DNA from: an uncultured Oscillospiraceae bacterium
GTDB taxonomy: Bacteria > Bacillota > Clostridia > Oscillospirales > Acutalibacteraceae
Direction of reading: 5' to 3'
DNA: 64,000 nucleotides
Assembly (NCBI GenBank): GCA_958366985.1
Contig: CATXDC010000001.1
Span: forward strand, 248,001-312,000
In this document: one piece after another, positions 1-9,507 of the stretch
Layout: each line of letters starts with the position of its first letter
Position numbering within the stretch: position 1 is the first letter of the stretch
Notes under the pieces: generated by a model
Database searches by the model: none
Told to the model about the DNA's origin: nothing
Seen by the model: only the letters and a program-made list of their open reading frames with translations
Made by a program: the position numbers and the translations under genes

Positions 1-2862
1 AAGTCCGTTGTGAGCCTTACCGATATGACCACTCTTCTTTGCAAGGAGAGCCGCAGCCTTTGCGCATTCATAAGAAATCATATTGGGCTGAATGACTATC
101 ATTGCATTCTTTGCATTCATATAAAGCTCTGCAAACTCTTTGACATCTGCATCCCCTGCGTCCTCGCCTGCTATAACTTTATAGGCATCTGTAAGGAATG
201 AAACGTCATTTGTTGAATACTTTCTGTATGCCCACTCGTCTGCCTGTGTATCCTTATTGCCAATTACAACAAGCTTTGTTCCGCCCTCGACTGCCTTCTT
301 TATCTTCATTCCGGCAATAAGACCGGCTCCGATAACGTCAGCACCGATGAGAACTATAAGATTTGTCTTCTGAAGTTCATCGAGAGTATTATAAGAAGCG
401 TTTACACCGAGGACATCCTTAACGCCGCTCTTAACGGCTGCAAAGGAGAACACATTGTCAGTACCGAGCACTTCGTTTGCATACTTCTTAATCATATAAG
501 CTTCTTCAAGAGTATATCTTTCAGAAACAGAAACTGCGATTTCTTCAGATGAATACTTTTTGAGAGCGTCCTTTACGGCTTCAACAGCTTCATCAAGAGC
601 AGCCTTTTCAAGAACTCCGTTCTTCCTTACCAGTGCACTCTTGATTCTCTTATCGGACTGAGTTTCACCATATCCGAAACGTCCGCCGCCGCAGAGAAGT
701 CCATCATCTCCTGCGGGAATTGCTCTGAAGAGTGTGTTGCCTTTTGAGGTAAGGTCAATCTGACATCCCACTGAGCAGAAGGAACATGTTGTTCTTGTGA
801 CATCCTCAGCAACGGGAACAGCCTTTTTAACGGGAAGAATTTCACGAAGTGCTCCTGTGGGACAGAGATTTACGCACTGACCGCAGGATACGCAGTCGCT
901 CTTTTCAAGAGGTACGTTAAATGCAGGAGCAACAACTGTGTCAAATCCTCTGCCTACAAGGCCAAGAGCTGTTCTGCCCATAACCTCATCGCAGACTCTT
1001 ACGCAAAGTCCACAGAGAATACATTTATCCTCGTTGCGCTCAATAAAGGGATGGGTCTGTGCATGCTTACGGATATGCTTTTCACCTACAAAACGCTGAG
1101 GCTCAACATCATATTCGTTTGCATATTTTACAAGTTTACACTCATGAACGTCATGGCATCCGCACTCAAGACATCTTGAAGCCTCCTGCTTTGCCATTTC
1201 TTCAGTATATCCCTTTACAATCTCCTCAAAATTATGCTTGCGCTCATCGGGAGAAAGATGCGGCATCTGAGGTCTGTGCATCTTCTTTCTCTCTGCAAAT
1301 TCCTCAGCGGTTACGGTACGCTCTACATAGAAAGGCTTCTTATACTCAATGTCAACTCCGCAAAGATATGCGCTGATGACTGTTGACGCTTTCTGAGCTT
1401 CACCGATTGCTTCAATTGCGATGCTTGCGCCTCTGTTTGTTGCATCACCTGCTGCAAAGACACCTTCCATAGAAGTTCTGAATGTCTTTTCGTCAGCGGC
1501 GATTGTTCCCTTTCTTGTAAGCTCAAGCTCTTCAAAGCCCTTGGCATTGATACCCTGACCGATAGCCATAATAACTGTATCAACATCAAGTTCCTCATAT
1601 GCACCTTCAATGGGCATCGGTCTTCTGCGTCCGCCGGCATCAGGCTCGCCAAGCTCCATTTTCTGAAGCTTGATCTTGCTTACCTTGCCGTCTTCGCCGA
1701 TTATCTCAACGGGATTTGTGAGGAATTTAAAGATTACTCCCTCTTCCTGTGCCTCTGTGATTTCAACATCCTCAGCAGGCATTTCATCCCTTGTACGTCT
1801 GTAAATTACATATACTTCCTCTGCTCCGAGGCGTACTGCTGTACGGCAGGCATCCATTGCTGTATTACCGCCGCCGACAACTGCTACCTTTTTGCCGATA
1901 TCAGCAGGCTGACCGAGAATAACGTCACGAAGGAAGTCAATTCCGCCGAGAACGCCCTTGATATCCTCGCCTTTAACGCCCATAAAGCTTGCGCTCCATG
2001 CGCCGATTGTTACAAGTACAGCGTCATATTCGGCTCTGATTGAGGCAAATGTGCCGTCCTTGCCGATTTCAAAATTATTTACAAGCTTAACGCCCATATC
2101 CTCAATTGACTTAACCTCAAGGTCAAGAACTTCTTTAGGAAGTCTGTACTGAGGAATACCGTAGCGAAGCATACCGCCCATTTTAGGCATTTTATCAAAC
2201 ACTGTTACAGCGTGTCCGTTTACTGTAAGGAAATATGCAGCTGTAAGACCGGCAGGACCGCCGCCGATTACGGCAACTTTCTTTCCTGTTGACGGAGCTA
2301 TCTCAGGCATATATTTATCGTCTGATTTAAGATCTTTATCAGCTACAAAGCTCTTAAGCCATGCAATGGAAATAGGTTCTTCAACAAGCTGTCTACGACA
2401 GGCTGTCTCACAGGGATGAGGACAAATGCGTCCGATTGATGCGGGAAGAGGAAGCTTTTCTTTAATAAGCTTTACAGCCTCTTTATACTCACCGTTTCCG
2501 ATAAGTCCAACATATCCCTGACAGTCAGTACCTGCGGGACATGCAAGAGAACAGGGACCTACGCAGTCGCCGTCGTGGTCGGTTATAAGAAGCTCAAGAG
2601 CGACTTTTCTGGAGCCCTTAACTCTTTCTGTATCGGTATGAATAACCATTCCGTCGCTGACCTTAGAGGAGCAGGCTCTGAGAAGCTTAGGTATTCCCTC
2701 AGCTTCAACTGTGCAAAGACCACATGCTCCGTAAAGAGCGACTCTCTTATCATAGCAAAGTGTAGGGATTTTTATTCCTGCTGCTTCAGCAGCTTCAAGA
2801 ATAGTGCTGCCGGCAGGTACGGATACTTCATATCCGTCTATATTAACTGTGACAAATGACAT
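1..2862 (-). CDS. NuoG/FdhA-like iron-sulfur flavoprotein with embedded GltD module (partial, C-terminus off window)
   Basis: A frame open from ATG 2862 (AGGAGG site just upstream) to the left edge gives 954 codons with no stop. Domains in order: a 2Fe-2S ferredoxin (Cys 36, 47, 50, 64); a Fer4_20/GltD-type region (Cys cluster from residue 100, FAD motif GGGPAG near 200, second NAD(P) motif VVGGGNTAMDA); two 4Fe-4S clusters (CILCGLCVRVC, CVSCGQCVNLCPTGAL); then a molybdopterin-oxidoreductase start with CSFCSVGC. It follows nuoE and nuoF with 14-base spacing, so it is probably the large subunit of an NADH-linked soluble complex. Whether a molybdopterin or active-site Sec/Cys is kept cannot be seen. 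No H-cluster motifs are visible, so it is not HydA in the part present. The fusion of GltD with NuoG/FdhA parts suggests NAD(P)H/ferredoxin electron transfer, possibly bifurcating; this is inference. Confidence 0.85.
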   Translation of the reverse strand, partial: MSFVTVNIDGYEVSVPAGSTILEAAEAAGIKIPTLCYDKRVALYGACGLCTVEAEGIPKLLRACSSKVSDGMVIHTDTERVKGSRKVALELLITDHDGDCVGPCSLACPAGTDCQGYVGLIGNGEYKEAVKLIKEKLPLPASIGRICPHPCETACRRQLVEEPISIAWLKSFVADKDLKSDDKYMPEIAPSTGKKVAVIGGGPAGLTAAYFLTVNGHAVTVFDKMPKMGGMLRYGIPQYRLPKEVLDLEVKSIEDMGVKLVNNFEIGKDGTFASIRAEYDAVLVTIGAWSASFMGVKGEDIKGVLGGIDFLRDVILGQPADIGKKVAVVGGGNTAMDACRTAVRLGAEEVYVIYRRTRDEMPAEDVEITEAQEEGVIFKFLTNPVEIIGEDGKVSKIKLQKMELGEPDAGGRRRPMPIEGAYEELDVDTVIMAIGQGINAKGFEELELTRKGTIAADEKTFRTSMEGVFAAGDATNRGASIAIEAIGEAQKASTVISAYLCGVDIEYKKPFYVERTVTAEEFAERKKMHRPQMPHLSPDERKHNFEEIVKGYTEEMAKQEASRCLECGCHDVHECKLVKYANEYDVEPQRFVGEKHIRKHAQTHPFIERNEDKCILCGLCVRVCDEVMGRTALGLVGRGFDTVVAPAFNVPLEKSDCVSCGQCVNLCPTGALREILPVKKAVPVAEDVTRTTCSFCSVGCQIDLTSKGNTLFRAIPAGDDGLLCGGGRFGYGETQSDKRIKSALVRKNGVLEKAALDEAVEAVKDALKKYSSEEIAVSVSERYTLEEAYMIKKYANEVLGTDNVFSFAAVKSGVKDVLGVNASYNTLDELQKTNLIVLIGADVIGAGLIAGMKIKKAVEGGTKLVVIGNKDTQADEWAYRKYSTNDVSFLTDAYKVIAGEDAGDADVKEFAELYMNAKNAMIVIQPNMISYECAKAAALLAKKSGHIGKAHNGL

Positions 2863-2876
2863 TTGCTTCTCCTCCT

Positions 2877-4631
2877 TTAATCAACGTCAACTGCACCGAA
2901 TCGGCAAACGCTCTTACACTGTCCGCACTTGATACATACCTCAGGGTCAATCTTGTGGGCTGATTTGAGCTCACCTGAAATTGCTCCCACGGGGCACTTC
3001 TTAGCGCAGAGTGTGCAGCCTTTACATTTGTCGGCATCAATTGAATATGTGAGAAGAGAAACGCACTCATGTGAGGGACATTTTTTCTCTTCGATATGTG
3101 CTTCGTATTCGCTTCTGAAATACTTAATTGCAGTAAGAACAGGGTTAGGAGCAGTTTGTCCGAGTCCGCAAAGAGCGCCGTCCTTAATGCTGTAACAAAG
3201 CTCTTCAAGAAGCTCTACGTCACCCTGCTTGCCTTCACCGTTTACGATTCTTGTAAGAATTTCAAGCATTCTCTTTGTACCGAGGCGGCAGTGAACGCAC
3301 TTTCCGCAGGACTCTTTAGCGGTAAAGTCAAGGAAGAATTTAGCCATACCTACCATGCAGGTGCTTTCGTCCATAACAACCATTCCGCCGGAACCCATGA
3401 TTGCGCCTGTTGCGGCAAGCTCACGGTAATCGATAACTGTATCAAGAAGTGATGCGGGAATACATCCGCCGGAAGGACCGCCCATCTGAACAGCCTTGAA
3501 TTCTTTACCGTCACGGATTCCTCCGCCGATATCAAAAATTACGTCACGGAGAGTTTTACCCATGGGGATTTCAACAAGTCCGCCTCTGTTGATTTTACCT
3601 GTAAGAGCGAAAACCTTTGTACCCTTACTGTTAGGAGTTCCCATTGCAGCAAAAGCACTGCCTCCGTTAATAATAATCCAGGCAACGTTTGCAAAGGTTT
3701 CAACGTTATTGATATTTGAAGGCTTGTGCCAATATCCGCTTTCTGCCGGGAAAGGAGGTTTAAGTCTAGGCATACCTCTCTGTCCCTCAAGTGATTCAAT
3801 AAGAGCTGTTTCCTCACCGCAGACGAAAGCACCGGCTCCGGCCTTGATTCTCATATCACAGGAGAATCCTGTACCGAGAATATTTTCACCGAGATAACCT
3901 TTCTCCCTAGCCTGCTTCATAGCATTTTCAAGACGTTTAATTGCAAGAGGATACTCAGCACGAACATATACAACAGCTTCGCTTGCGCCGATTGCATACG
4001 CGCCGATAAGCATACCTTCAATAAGGTTGTGGGGATCGCCTTCGATAACGGCTCTGTCCATGAATGCGCCCGGGTCACCTTCGTCGGCATTACATATAAG
4101 ATATTTCTTGTCTCCCTTTGAATTTCTTGCTGCATTCCATTTAAACCATGTGGGGAAACCTGCGCCACCACGTCCGGCAAGACCTGAAACTTTGATTTCC
4201 TCAATAACCTCTTCGGGAGTCATTTCACAGACTACTTTTTTAAGTCCCTGGTAACCATCATCTCCGATGTAATCCTCGATATCCTCAGGATTGATAACAC
4301 CACAGTGACGAAGAGCTATTCTTGTCTGCTTGTCAAGGAATGCTTTATCATCATCTGTTATAGCAATATCGGAAACAGCAGAAAAATCTCCTGTATCAGC
4401 AGCATCAACAAGAGCCTCTGCCTTAGAAGCGTCAACCTTTACAAAACGGTGAAGAGTACCGTCATTTTCATAAATATCTACAATGGGCTCAAGGTAACAC
4501 ATACCTATACAGCCTGTTATTGTAAGATTTGCAGAGCTGTTTTTTGCTTTGACTGCGCTTTCAAGAGCCTCGTAAACTTTACCGGCTCCCGCTGCAATAC
4601 CACAGCTTCCCTGTCCTACAACTATTTTCAT
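2877..4631 (-). CDS. nuoF: NADH dehydrogenase NuoF-like subunit (HydB/HymB type)
   Basis: This 584-residue flavoprotein accepts or donates electrons at NAD(H). It has an N-terminal thioredoxin-like 2Fe-2S domain (Cys 10, 41, 45), the NADH/FMN core (GRGGAGFP, CNADEGDPGAFMDR, GAGAFVCGEETAL), the NuoF 4Fe-4S motif SCGKCVHCRLGTKR, and a C-terminal pair of 4Fe-4S clusters (CKGCTLCAKKCP, CIKCGQCKSVC). That arrangement is typical of soluble hydrogenase or formate-dehydrogenase beta subunits rather than complex I NuoF, which lacks the C-terminal ferredoxin. Start ATG 4631 follows AAAGGGGGAAG and overlaps the nuoE stop as ATGA, so translation is coupled. The exact partner complex is not resolved. Confidence 0.93.
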   Translation of the reverse strand: MKIVVGQGSCGIAAGAGKVYEALESAVKAKNSSANLTITGCIGMCYLEPIVDIYENDGTLHRFVKVDASKAEALVDAADTGDFSAVSDIAITDDDKAFLDKQTRIALRHCGVINPEDIEDYIGDDGYQGLKKVVCEMTPEEVIEEIKVSGLAGRGGAGFPTWFKWNAARNSKGDKKYLICNADEGDPGAFMDRAVIEGDPHNLIEGMLIGAYAIGASEAVVYVRAEYPLAIKRLENAMKQAREKGYLGENILGTGFSCDMRIKAGAGAFVCGEETALIESLEGQRGMPRLKPPFPAESGYWHKPSNINNVETFANVAWIIINGGSAFAAMGTPNSKGTKVFALTGKINRGGLVEIPMGKTLRDVIFDIGGGIRDGKEFKAVQMGGPSGGCIPASLLDTVIDYRELAATGAIMGSGGMVVMDESTCMVGMAKFFLDFTAKESCGKCVHCRLGTKRMLEILTRIVNGEGKQGDVELLEELCYSIKDGALCGLGQTAPNPVLTAIKYFRSEYEAHIEEKKCPSHECVSLLTYSIDADKCKGCTLCAKKCPVGAISGELKSAHKIDPEVCIKCGQCKSVCRFGAVDVD

Positions 4632-5128
4632 TTCTCTTCCCCCTTTGCTTTAAGCTCGGCTAAAATCTTTCTTACCTTTTCAGGGGTAAGAGTGCCGTAA
4701 GTTTCATCATTTATCATCATTACCGGAGAAAGACTGCAGCAACCAAGGCAAGCAACATTTTTAAGAGTGAAAAGTCCGTCCTTGGTTGTTTCGCCGTCTT
4801 TTATGCCCAGTTCCTGCTCAATGGTCTCAGCAATACGCTCAGAACCGTTAACATGGCAGGCTGTTCCCTGACAAAGCATTATGAGATATTTGCCAACAGG
4901 TTCAAATCTGAACTGAGCATAGAATGTAGCTACACCTACAATTTTTGCAGGCTTGATTTTAGTTTCTTTCGAAATGTGCATAATTATCTCAGCAGGGAGA
5001 TAACCGTAGATGTCCTGAGTCTTTTGAAGAATGGTTATAAGACTTCCGGGCACCTCCTTGTAATGATCCAAAACAGCCTGGAGCTGCTGCATCTTTACAT
5101 CGTTAGTTCCGTTGCAGTTACAAGGCAT
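4628..5128 (-). CDS. nuoE: NuoE-like 2Fe-2S thioredoxin-fold subunit
   Basis: This 166-residue NuoE/HydC-type protein carries the 24-kDa family 2Fe-2S cluster (CQGTACHVNGS early, then CLGCCSLSPVMMI). It probably passes electrons between NuoF and the downstream large subunit. The frame is open to an ATG at 5149, but an AGGAGG sits between that codon and ATG 5128, nine bases before the latter, so 5128 (MPCNCNGTND) is the likely start. It is the first gene of a three-gene minus-strand operon (nuoE, nuoF, NuoG-like). Confidence 0.92.
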   Translation of the reverse strand: MPCNCNGTNDVKMQQLQAVLDHYKEVPGSLITILQKTQDIYGYLPAEIIMHISKETKIKPAKIVGVATFYAQFRFEPVGKYLIMLCQGTACHVNGSERIAETIEQELGIKDGETTKDGLFTLKNVACLGCCSLSPVMMINDETYGTLTPEKVRKILAELKAKGEEK

Positions 5129-5283
5129 CCGAAAAGACCTCCTCATCATTTAATAAATTTGTAATAATATTATACAATATGGAGTTTTTCACTTCAAGGA
5201 AAATCCTTTGAACTACCATGACAATATTTTAAAAAATTTTTTACTGATTATGGATTTTATGCATACATATACTCACGATTAAA

Positions 5284-5320
5284 TAAAAAAACGCAGGACA
5301 AGGGAGTTTTGTGTCCTGCG
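5284..5320 (-). terminator. Rho-independent terminator after the small secreted protein
   Basis: A perfect 9-bp stem (CGCAGGACA 5292-5300 with TGTCCTGCG 5312-5320) and 11-base loop. The flanking A-run at 5284-5291 reads as a U tract on the minus strand. Confidence 0.85.
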
Positions 5321-5357
5321 CAGCATATTGCAATATAAATTTTTATTTGTTAAAAAT

Positions 5358-5798
5358 TTATCCGCCGTAGGTGTACTGCGGACTATAAGTTGTTGTTGTT
5401 TCCTTCTGACTTCCTGAATAAACGGTAATAACAGATTTTACACGGTATGTTCCTTTTGACGGAAGCTTATAATTGTAAGCTTTTATTTCAGCATAATTGC
5501 GCGGAGCAAGAGTATGCCATTCATAGTCGGTATTTGACCACCATAAAAGAACTTTTTTCTGAAGATATACATCAATACCGGTTTTTGTAGCAAGTCCTTC
5601 TATTCCCCATGCATATGAGAAGCAATCCACCTCGCCGTCACCTGAATCTCTTATCCAAGAGGAGGTATGGTCAATAAGAGTATAGCAAGGCTGGATTTCC
5701 GGAATGGTTTCAGGTTCGCTTTCAGCTGCAAAAGCAATAGTGTTAAAAGACATGAACATTACAAGGCACATTAAAAAACTAAGTGTTCTTTTAAGCAT
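5358..5798 (-). CDS. Small secreted protein of unknown function
   Basis: This 146-residue protein has a clear Sec signal peptide (MLKRTLSFLMCLVMFM, cleavage probably after AFA near residue 24). The mature part is about 120 residues, has two cysteines, and is rich in Tyr, Thr and Ser toward a YGG C-terminus. The frame extends upstream to 5828, but a GAGGGAG site precedes ATG 5798, so that start is chosen. The gene is alone, with its own terminator at 5284-5320. It resembles the many short secreted Firmicutes proteins (DUF6147-like is a possibility, not established). Function unknown. Confidence 0.75.
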   Translation of the reverse strand: MLKRTLSFLMCLVMFMSFNTIAFAAESEPETIPEIQPCYTLIDHTSSWIRDSGDGEVDCFSYAWGIEGLATKTGIDVYLQKKVLLWWSNTDYEWHTLAPRNYAEIKAYNYKLPSKGTYRVKSVITVYSGSQKETTTTYSPQYTYGG

Positions 5799-5954
5799 TT
5801 TTCTCCCTCTTTCAGTTTTGTTAAACAATTTAAACTCCCTATATATATAAACGAAAAGAAATTCAGAAATGTGACAATATTTCTACAAAATTCGACAATT
5901 TTTATTTTGTCTAATTAATTTACACAAATATATTTAATTGCATAAACATCTTAC

Positions 5955-5991
5955 AAAAAACAGCCGCCTTGTTTTCAAGACGACTGTTTTT
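5955..5991 (-). terminator. Terminator after the phosphohexomutase operon
   Basis: Hairpin of AAAAACAGCCGCCTTG-type left arm (5956-5971) and CAAGACGACTGTTTTT right arm (5976-5991), with two mismatches and a TTTT loop. A-runs on the left give a U tract for the minus strand. The symmetric T run could also work on the plus strand. Confidence 0.75.
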
Positions 5992-6007
5992 AATATTGTT
6001 ATTAAAT

Positions 6008-7531
6008 TTAATTCAGTGAACTTTCAACTGGTGAAACATCCAATCCCTGTACGTTTTTAAGGAAATCATAAAGCTTCACGGCTATTTTCTTAACACCGCC
6101 TACACTATCGCTTTCGATATTAAGGGGCATAATCGGATCATGTACGCTAAGGCGCAGCAAGAACCATCCGTCACCGTTTTCTTTATCAAAGAAAACTCTG
6201 ATTCCCTCACGGTTATCGTCGGCAATATGCCAATCAGATTTACTTTCAGCATACTTTTCAAGCTCATTTATTATCCTGTTACCGCAAGCAGCAAAATCTT
6301 CCTCAAGAATTTTCATTCTTATCTCTTTGCTTTCAACGGGCTCTTTAAGAGCAGCAGTAAGCTCTGTAAGTGTTTTACCCTCTTTACCAAGACGAGCAAG
6401 CTTTATGATAATTTTAGTTATAAGATATGCTCCGTCATCAAGGAAATAGTTTTCTCTCAAAGCCGCATGACCGGATGTTTCAATGGCAAGAGGTGAATTT
6501 ATTCCTTCATTATTAAGTCTTATAGACTCATTTATGACGTTTTTATAACCTCTCTTAAAACGATGATGCACTCCGCCTAAGTCTTTCTCAATAAACTCTT
6601 TAAGTCCTGAAGAGGTTACAGAGTCGGTAACTATTGTACCGCCTTCATTGCCCTCAAGGGCTATTGCAGAAGCTAAAGCAATAAGTCTGTTGCGGTTTAT
6701 CTCATTTCCGAAGCTATCAACGCATCCCGCTCTGTCTACATCCGTATCAAAAATGACACCGAAATCGGCGTTGCTTTCCTTTACAGCTTCACAAATTGAT
6801 TCCATTGCCTTTTCGTTTTCGGGATTAGGAATATGATTTGGAAACATTCCGTCGGGCTCAAGATAACGGCTTCCCTCAGTATCTGCACCAAGTACTTTGA
6901 GAACATTTTCAGCATAAAATCCGCCGGCTCCGTTACCAGCGTCAACTACAATTTTATATCCTTTAAGTGGATGCTCGTAATCCTCTGCATTTACGCCTTT
7001 TTTAATCATCTCACAGAGGTTTTCGCTGTAACGCTTCATGTAGTTTTCTGTTTTAACTGTTCCCTCTTTTGAGGAAATTATAAAATGCTCTCTCTCAGCA
7101 TAATCGAGAAGTACGGAAATATCTTTACCCTCCAATCCACCGGTGGGAAGGAAAAATTTAAGGCCGTTTCTGTGATAAGGATGATGACTTGCAGTTATCT
7201 GAATTGATGCATCGCATCCAAGATCAACTGTTGTCATGAACATTGCAGGAGTGGAAGAAAGTCCGCAGTCTGTAACATTCATACCACTTTTTACCAATGC
7301 CTTTATTACTGCTGCCTTAATACGCTCAGCAGATATTCTTGAGTCATGTCCCACTGCTACATTGAGGCCATTCTTTCCTGCTTTTTCGTAGATAAAACAT
7401 GCAAATGCCTTTGTTATCTTTTCTATTACCTCATCGGTTAAATCAAGAGGTTCTCCTTCTACTCCGTCAACGGCTACACCTCTTATATCTGTTCCGCTTT
7501 TAAAATGTGACCAAAACTTATCTGCTGCCAT
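6008..7531 (-). CDS. Phosphomannomutase/phosphoglucomutase (alpha-D-phosphohexomutase family)
   Basis: 507 residues. It interconverts hexose 1- and 6-phosphates, feeding nucleotide-sugar synthesis. Visible motifs: the phosphoserine loop TASHHP (Ser115), the metal loop DTDVDR, and the sugar-binding ETSGH loop. Length fits the ManB/PMM-PGM class. The frame is open to 7564, but an AGGAGG precedes ATG 7531 (MAADKFWSH), the chosen start. The start overlaps the end of the DUF2461 gene by 14 bases, making this the last gene of a six-gene run beginning at 12288. Substrate preference (mannose versus glucose versus glucosamine) is not determined. Confidence 0.92.
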   Translation of the reverse strand: MAADKFWSHFKSGTDIRGVAVDGVEGEPLDLTDEVIEKITKAFACFIYEKAGKNGLNVAVGHDSRISAERIKAAVIKALVKSGMNVTDCGLSSTPAMFMTTVDLGCDASIQITASHHPYHRNGLKFFLPTGGLEGKDISVLLDYAEREHFIISSKEGTVKTENYMKRYSENLCEMIKKGVNAEDYEHPLKGYKIVVDAGNGAGGFYAENVLKVLGADTEGSRYLEPDGMFPNHIPNPENEKAMESICEAVKESNADFGVIFDTDVDRAGCVDSFGNEINRNRLIALASAIALEGNEGGTIVTDSVTSSGLKEFIEKDLGGVHHRFKRGYKNVINESIRLNNEGINSPLAIETSGHAALRENYFLDDGAYLITKIIIKLARLGKEGKTLTELTAALKEPVESKEIRMKILEEDFAACGNRIINELEKYAESKSDWHIADDNREGIRVFFDKENGDGWFLLRLSVHDPIMPLNIESDSVGGVKKIAVKLYDFLKNVQGLDVSPVESSLN

Positions 7532-8219
7532 AATTTTCCTCCTGTTCTGCCCGCTCCGAAGCACGAAGCAGGAATTTATATAAAGGACTCAGCGCTTTGA
7601 ATCCCTGTTTAAGCTCATCTATTATTCTGTCATCACCTATAACCTCAAAATCTTTACTTCTCTTTATGAAGAAGCAGTCCTTTGCGTTATAGTACCCTTT
7701 AAGCTTTTCAGGACAGATACCGGGCTTTTCTCTTGCATAAGAGTCTGCCGAAAATACATATCCTGCTTTTTCTGCGCTTTTTACCGCTTTTTCAAATTCA
7801 TCAGGATGCTCCGATATTTCCCTTCGGTAAACCTCCATAAGAAAGGGAATGGATCTGAAAAAGGCAATTCCGCTGGAATAATACTGCTGGGTTACCTCAA
7901 ACCACATACAGGGCAGATATTTATAATCCTGCTTTGAACGCATAAACATTATCCAAATATTATCCCTGTAAAGTGCCTTGTTCTTGGAAAATCTTGTATC
8001 ACGTCTTATCCTTGAAACCATTCTTACGGGATTTAAAACCATTTTATCGTCAAGTGACGCCATATCATCCGAAAGAAGTACACCTATCTGTCGCATGGGC
8101 TTTACGGCAAGACGATTGATTTCGGCTTTATGTTCCTCATAAAAAGGTTTGCTGTCATTGAATTTATTATCAGCAAGGAGAAAAAGCGCCTGTGGTTTAA
8201 TTCCGTCAAACTCGTACAT
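7518..8219 (-). CDS. DUF2461 family protein (TIGR02453-like)
   Basis: 233 residues. The pattern near the N-terminus (a short segment, then a HKAEINRLAVKPMRQIG-like helix and DKMVLNPVRMVSRIRRDTRFSKNK) is that of the DUF2461 family, cytoplasmic proteins without a firm biochemical role. Start ATG 8219 has an AAGGGGGAA site. It lies 12 bases after the PLP-lyase gene and overlaps the phosphohexomutase start, so it is cotranscribed with both. No signal peptide or membrane segment. Confidence 0.85.
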   Translation of the reverse strand: MYEFDGIKPQALFLLADNKFNDSKPFYEEHKAEINRLAVKPMRQIGVLLSDDMASLDDKMVLNPVRMVSRIRRDTRFSKNKALYRDNIWIMFMRSKQDYKYLPCMWFEVTQQYYSSGIAFFRSIPFLMEVYRREISEHPDEFEKAVKSAEKAGYVFSADSYAREKPGICPEKLKGYYNAKDCFFIKRSKDFEVIGDDRIIDELKQGFKALSPLYKFLLRASERAEQEENYGSR

Positions 8220-8231
8220 CGCTGTTCCCCC

Positions 8232-9497
8232 TTAAAGGATAAGTCCTTTTTCAAACATCGCCTGAGCAGCAAGCATTACTCCTGTCTTTCCGCTGTGGAA
8301 ATTAAGTCCTCCCTGCATCCATGCTGCATATGGCTCACGAAGAGGAGCATCCGCAGAAAGTTCAATTGAAGAACCTAATGTAAATGCACCTGCCGCCATA
8401 ATAACCTTACTGTCATAGCCGGGCATATCCCACGGTTCAGGAGTTACGTATGAATCAACAGGAGCGCCTTTCTGCATTCCCTGACAAAAAGCAACAAGTG
8501 CTTCTTCATTTTTAAGCAGTACGCTTTGAATTATATCCGCCCTTACTTCACCAGGCTTCGGAGTTACATCATAACCTAAAATGCTGAAAAGAGAAGCTGT
8601 AAACTCAGCTGTTTTAAGGGCTTCTCCTGTAACATGAGGTGCTGAGAAAAATCCCATAAACAGATTGCGATTTTGTCCGAGAGTCGCTCCGACTTCTCTG
8701 CCGAGACCGGGAGTAGTCATGCGGTATGTACAAAGCTCAACATATTCCTTTTTACCTGCTATATATCCTCCGCAGGGAGCTATTCCGCCGCCGGGATTCT
8801 TTATAAGTGAACCTGCAATAAGATCTGCGCCAACCTGAAGAGGCTCTGTTTCTTCAACGAACTCACCATAACAGTTATCTACCATTATTACAGCGTTGCT
8901 AACTGCCTTTACAGCCTTTGCTATCTCGCCAATTTTAGCAACAGATAAACTCGGACGCAGACTGTATCCTCTTGAGCGCTGGATATATACCATTTTAACT
9001 GAGCTATCTATGAGAGACACGATCTTTTCAATATCAGGTTCGCCATTTTCGTCTAAATCTGCCTGAACATATTTTACGCCTAAATCCTTTAATGAACCCT
9101 GACCCGGAGTGCCCGTTATACCAATTGCAGGCTGAATTGTATCATAGGGAAGGCCCGTAGCACAGAGCATTGTATCTCCCGGACGGAGTATTCCGAAAAG
9201 TGCCGTTGCAAGGGTATGAGTACCGCAGGTAAAGGTATGACGAATCACTGCATCCTCACCGCCGAAAACCTGAGCAACCACTTTATCAAGGGTTTCTCTT
9301 CCCGGATCTCCATAACCGTAACCTGTGGAAATACCCAGATGATTTTCGCTTACCTTATTATCAATAAATGCGGCAAGAACCTTTTGCTGATTATATTCGG
9401 TTATACTGTCTATTCTTTTAAAGGCTTTTTCTGATTGCTCCATTGCCTTCTCAGAAGCCTCAATTATTTTTTTGTCAAATTTAAAAAAGTTATTCAT
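8232..9497 (-). CDS. Methionine gamma-lyase family PLP enzyme (YnbB / 'aluminum resistance' family)
   Basis: 421 residues, fold-type I PLP enzyme of the PF06838 family often found in Firmicutes. The likely PLP lysine is in SLIKNPGGG, the PLP-pyridine Asp in MVDNCYGEFVE, and the phosphate-binding region around FTCGTHTLATAL. The frame runs upstream to 9620 through the previous gene, but AGGGAG before ATG 9497 (MNNFFKFDKK) fixes the start. The gene follows the GNAT gene by 10 bases. Its natural substrate is not known; the names in databases come from homology. Confidence 0.9.
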   Translation of the reverse strand: MNNFFKFDKKIIEASEKAMEQSEKAFKRIDSITEYNQQKVLAAFIDNKVSENHLGISTGYGYGDPGRETLDKVVAQVFGGEDAVIRHTFTCGTHTLATALFGILRPGDTMLCATGLPYDTIQPAIGITGTPGQGSLKDLGVKYVQADLDENGEPDIEKIVSLIDSSVKMVYIQRSRGYSLRPSLSVAKIGEIAKAVKAVSNAVIMVDNCYGEFVEETEPLQVGADLIAGSLIKNPGGGIAPCGGYIAGKKEYVELCTYRMTTPGLGREVGATLGQNRNLFMGFFSAPHVTGEALKTAEFTASLFSILGYDVTPKPGEVRADIIQSVLLKNEEALVAFCQGMQKGAPVDSYVTPEPWDMPGYDSKVIMAAGAFTLGSSIELSADAPLREPYAAWMQGGLNFHSGKTGVMLAAQAMFEKGLIL

Positions 9498-9507
9498 TAT
9501 ATACTCC

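Noticed and set aside
1..2862. [FeFe] hydrogenase HydA as the identity of the NuoG-like gene
   Set aside because: The visible part has GltD and molybdopterin-type motifs and none of the H-cluster cysteine motifs.
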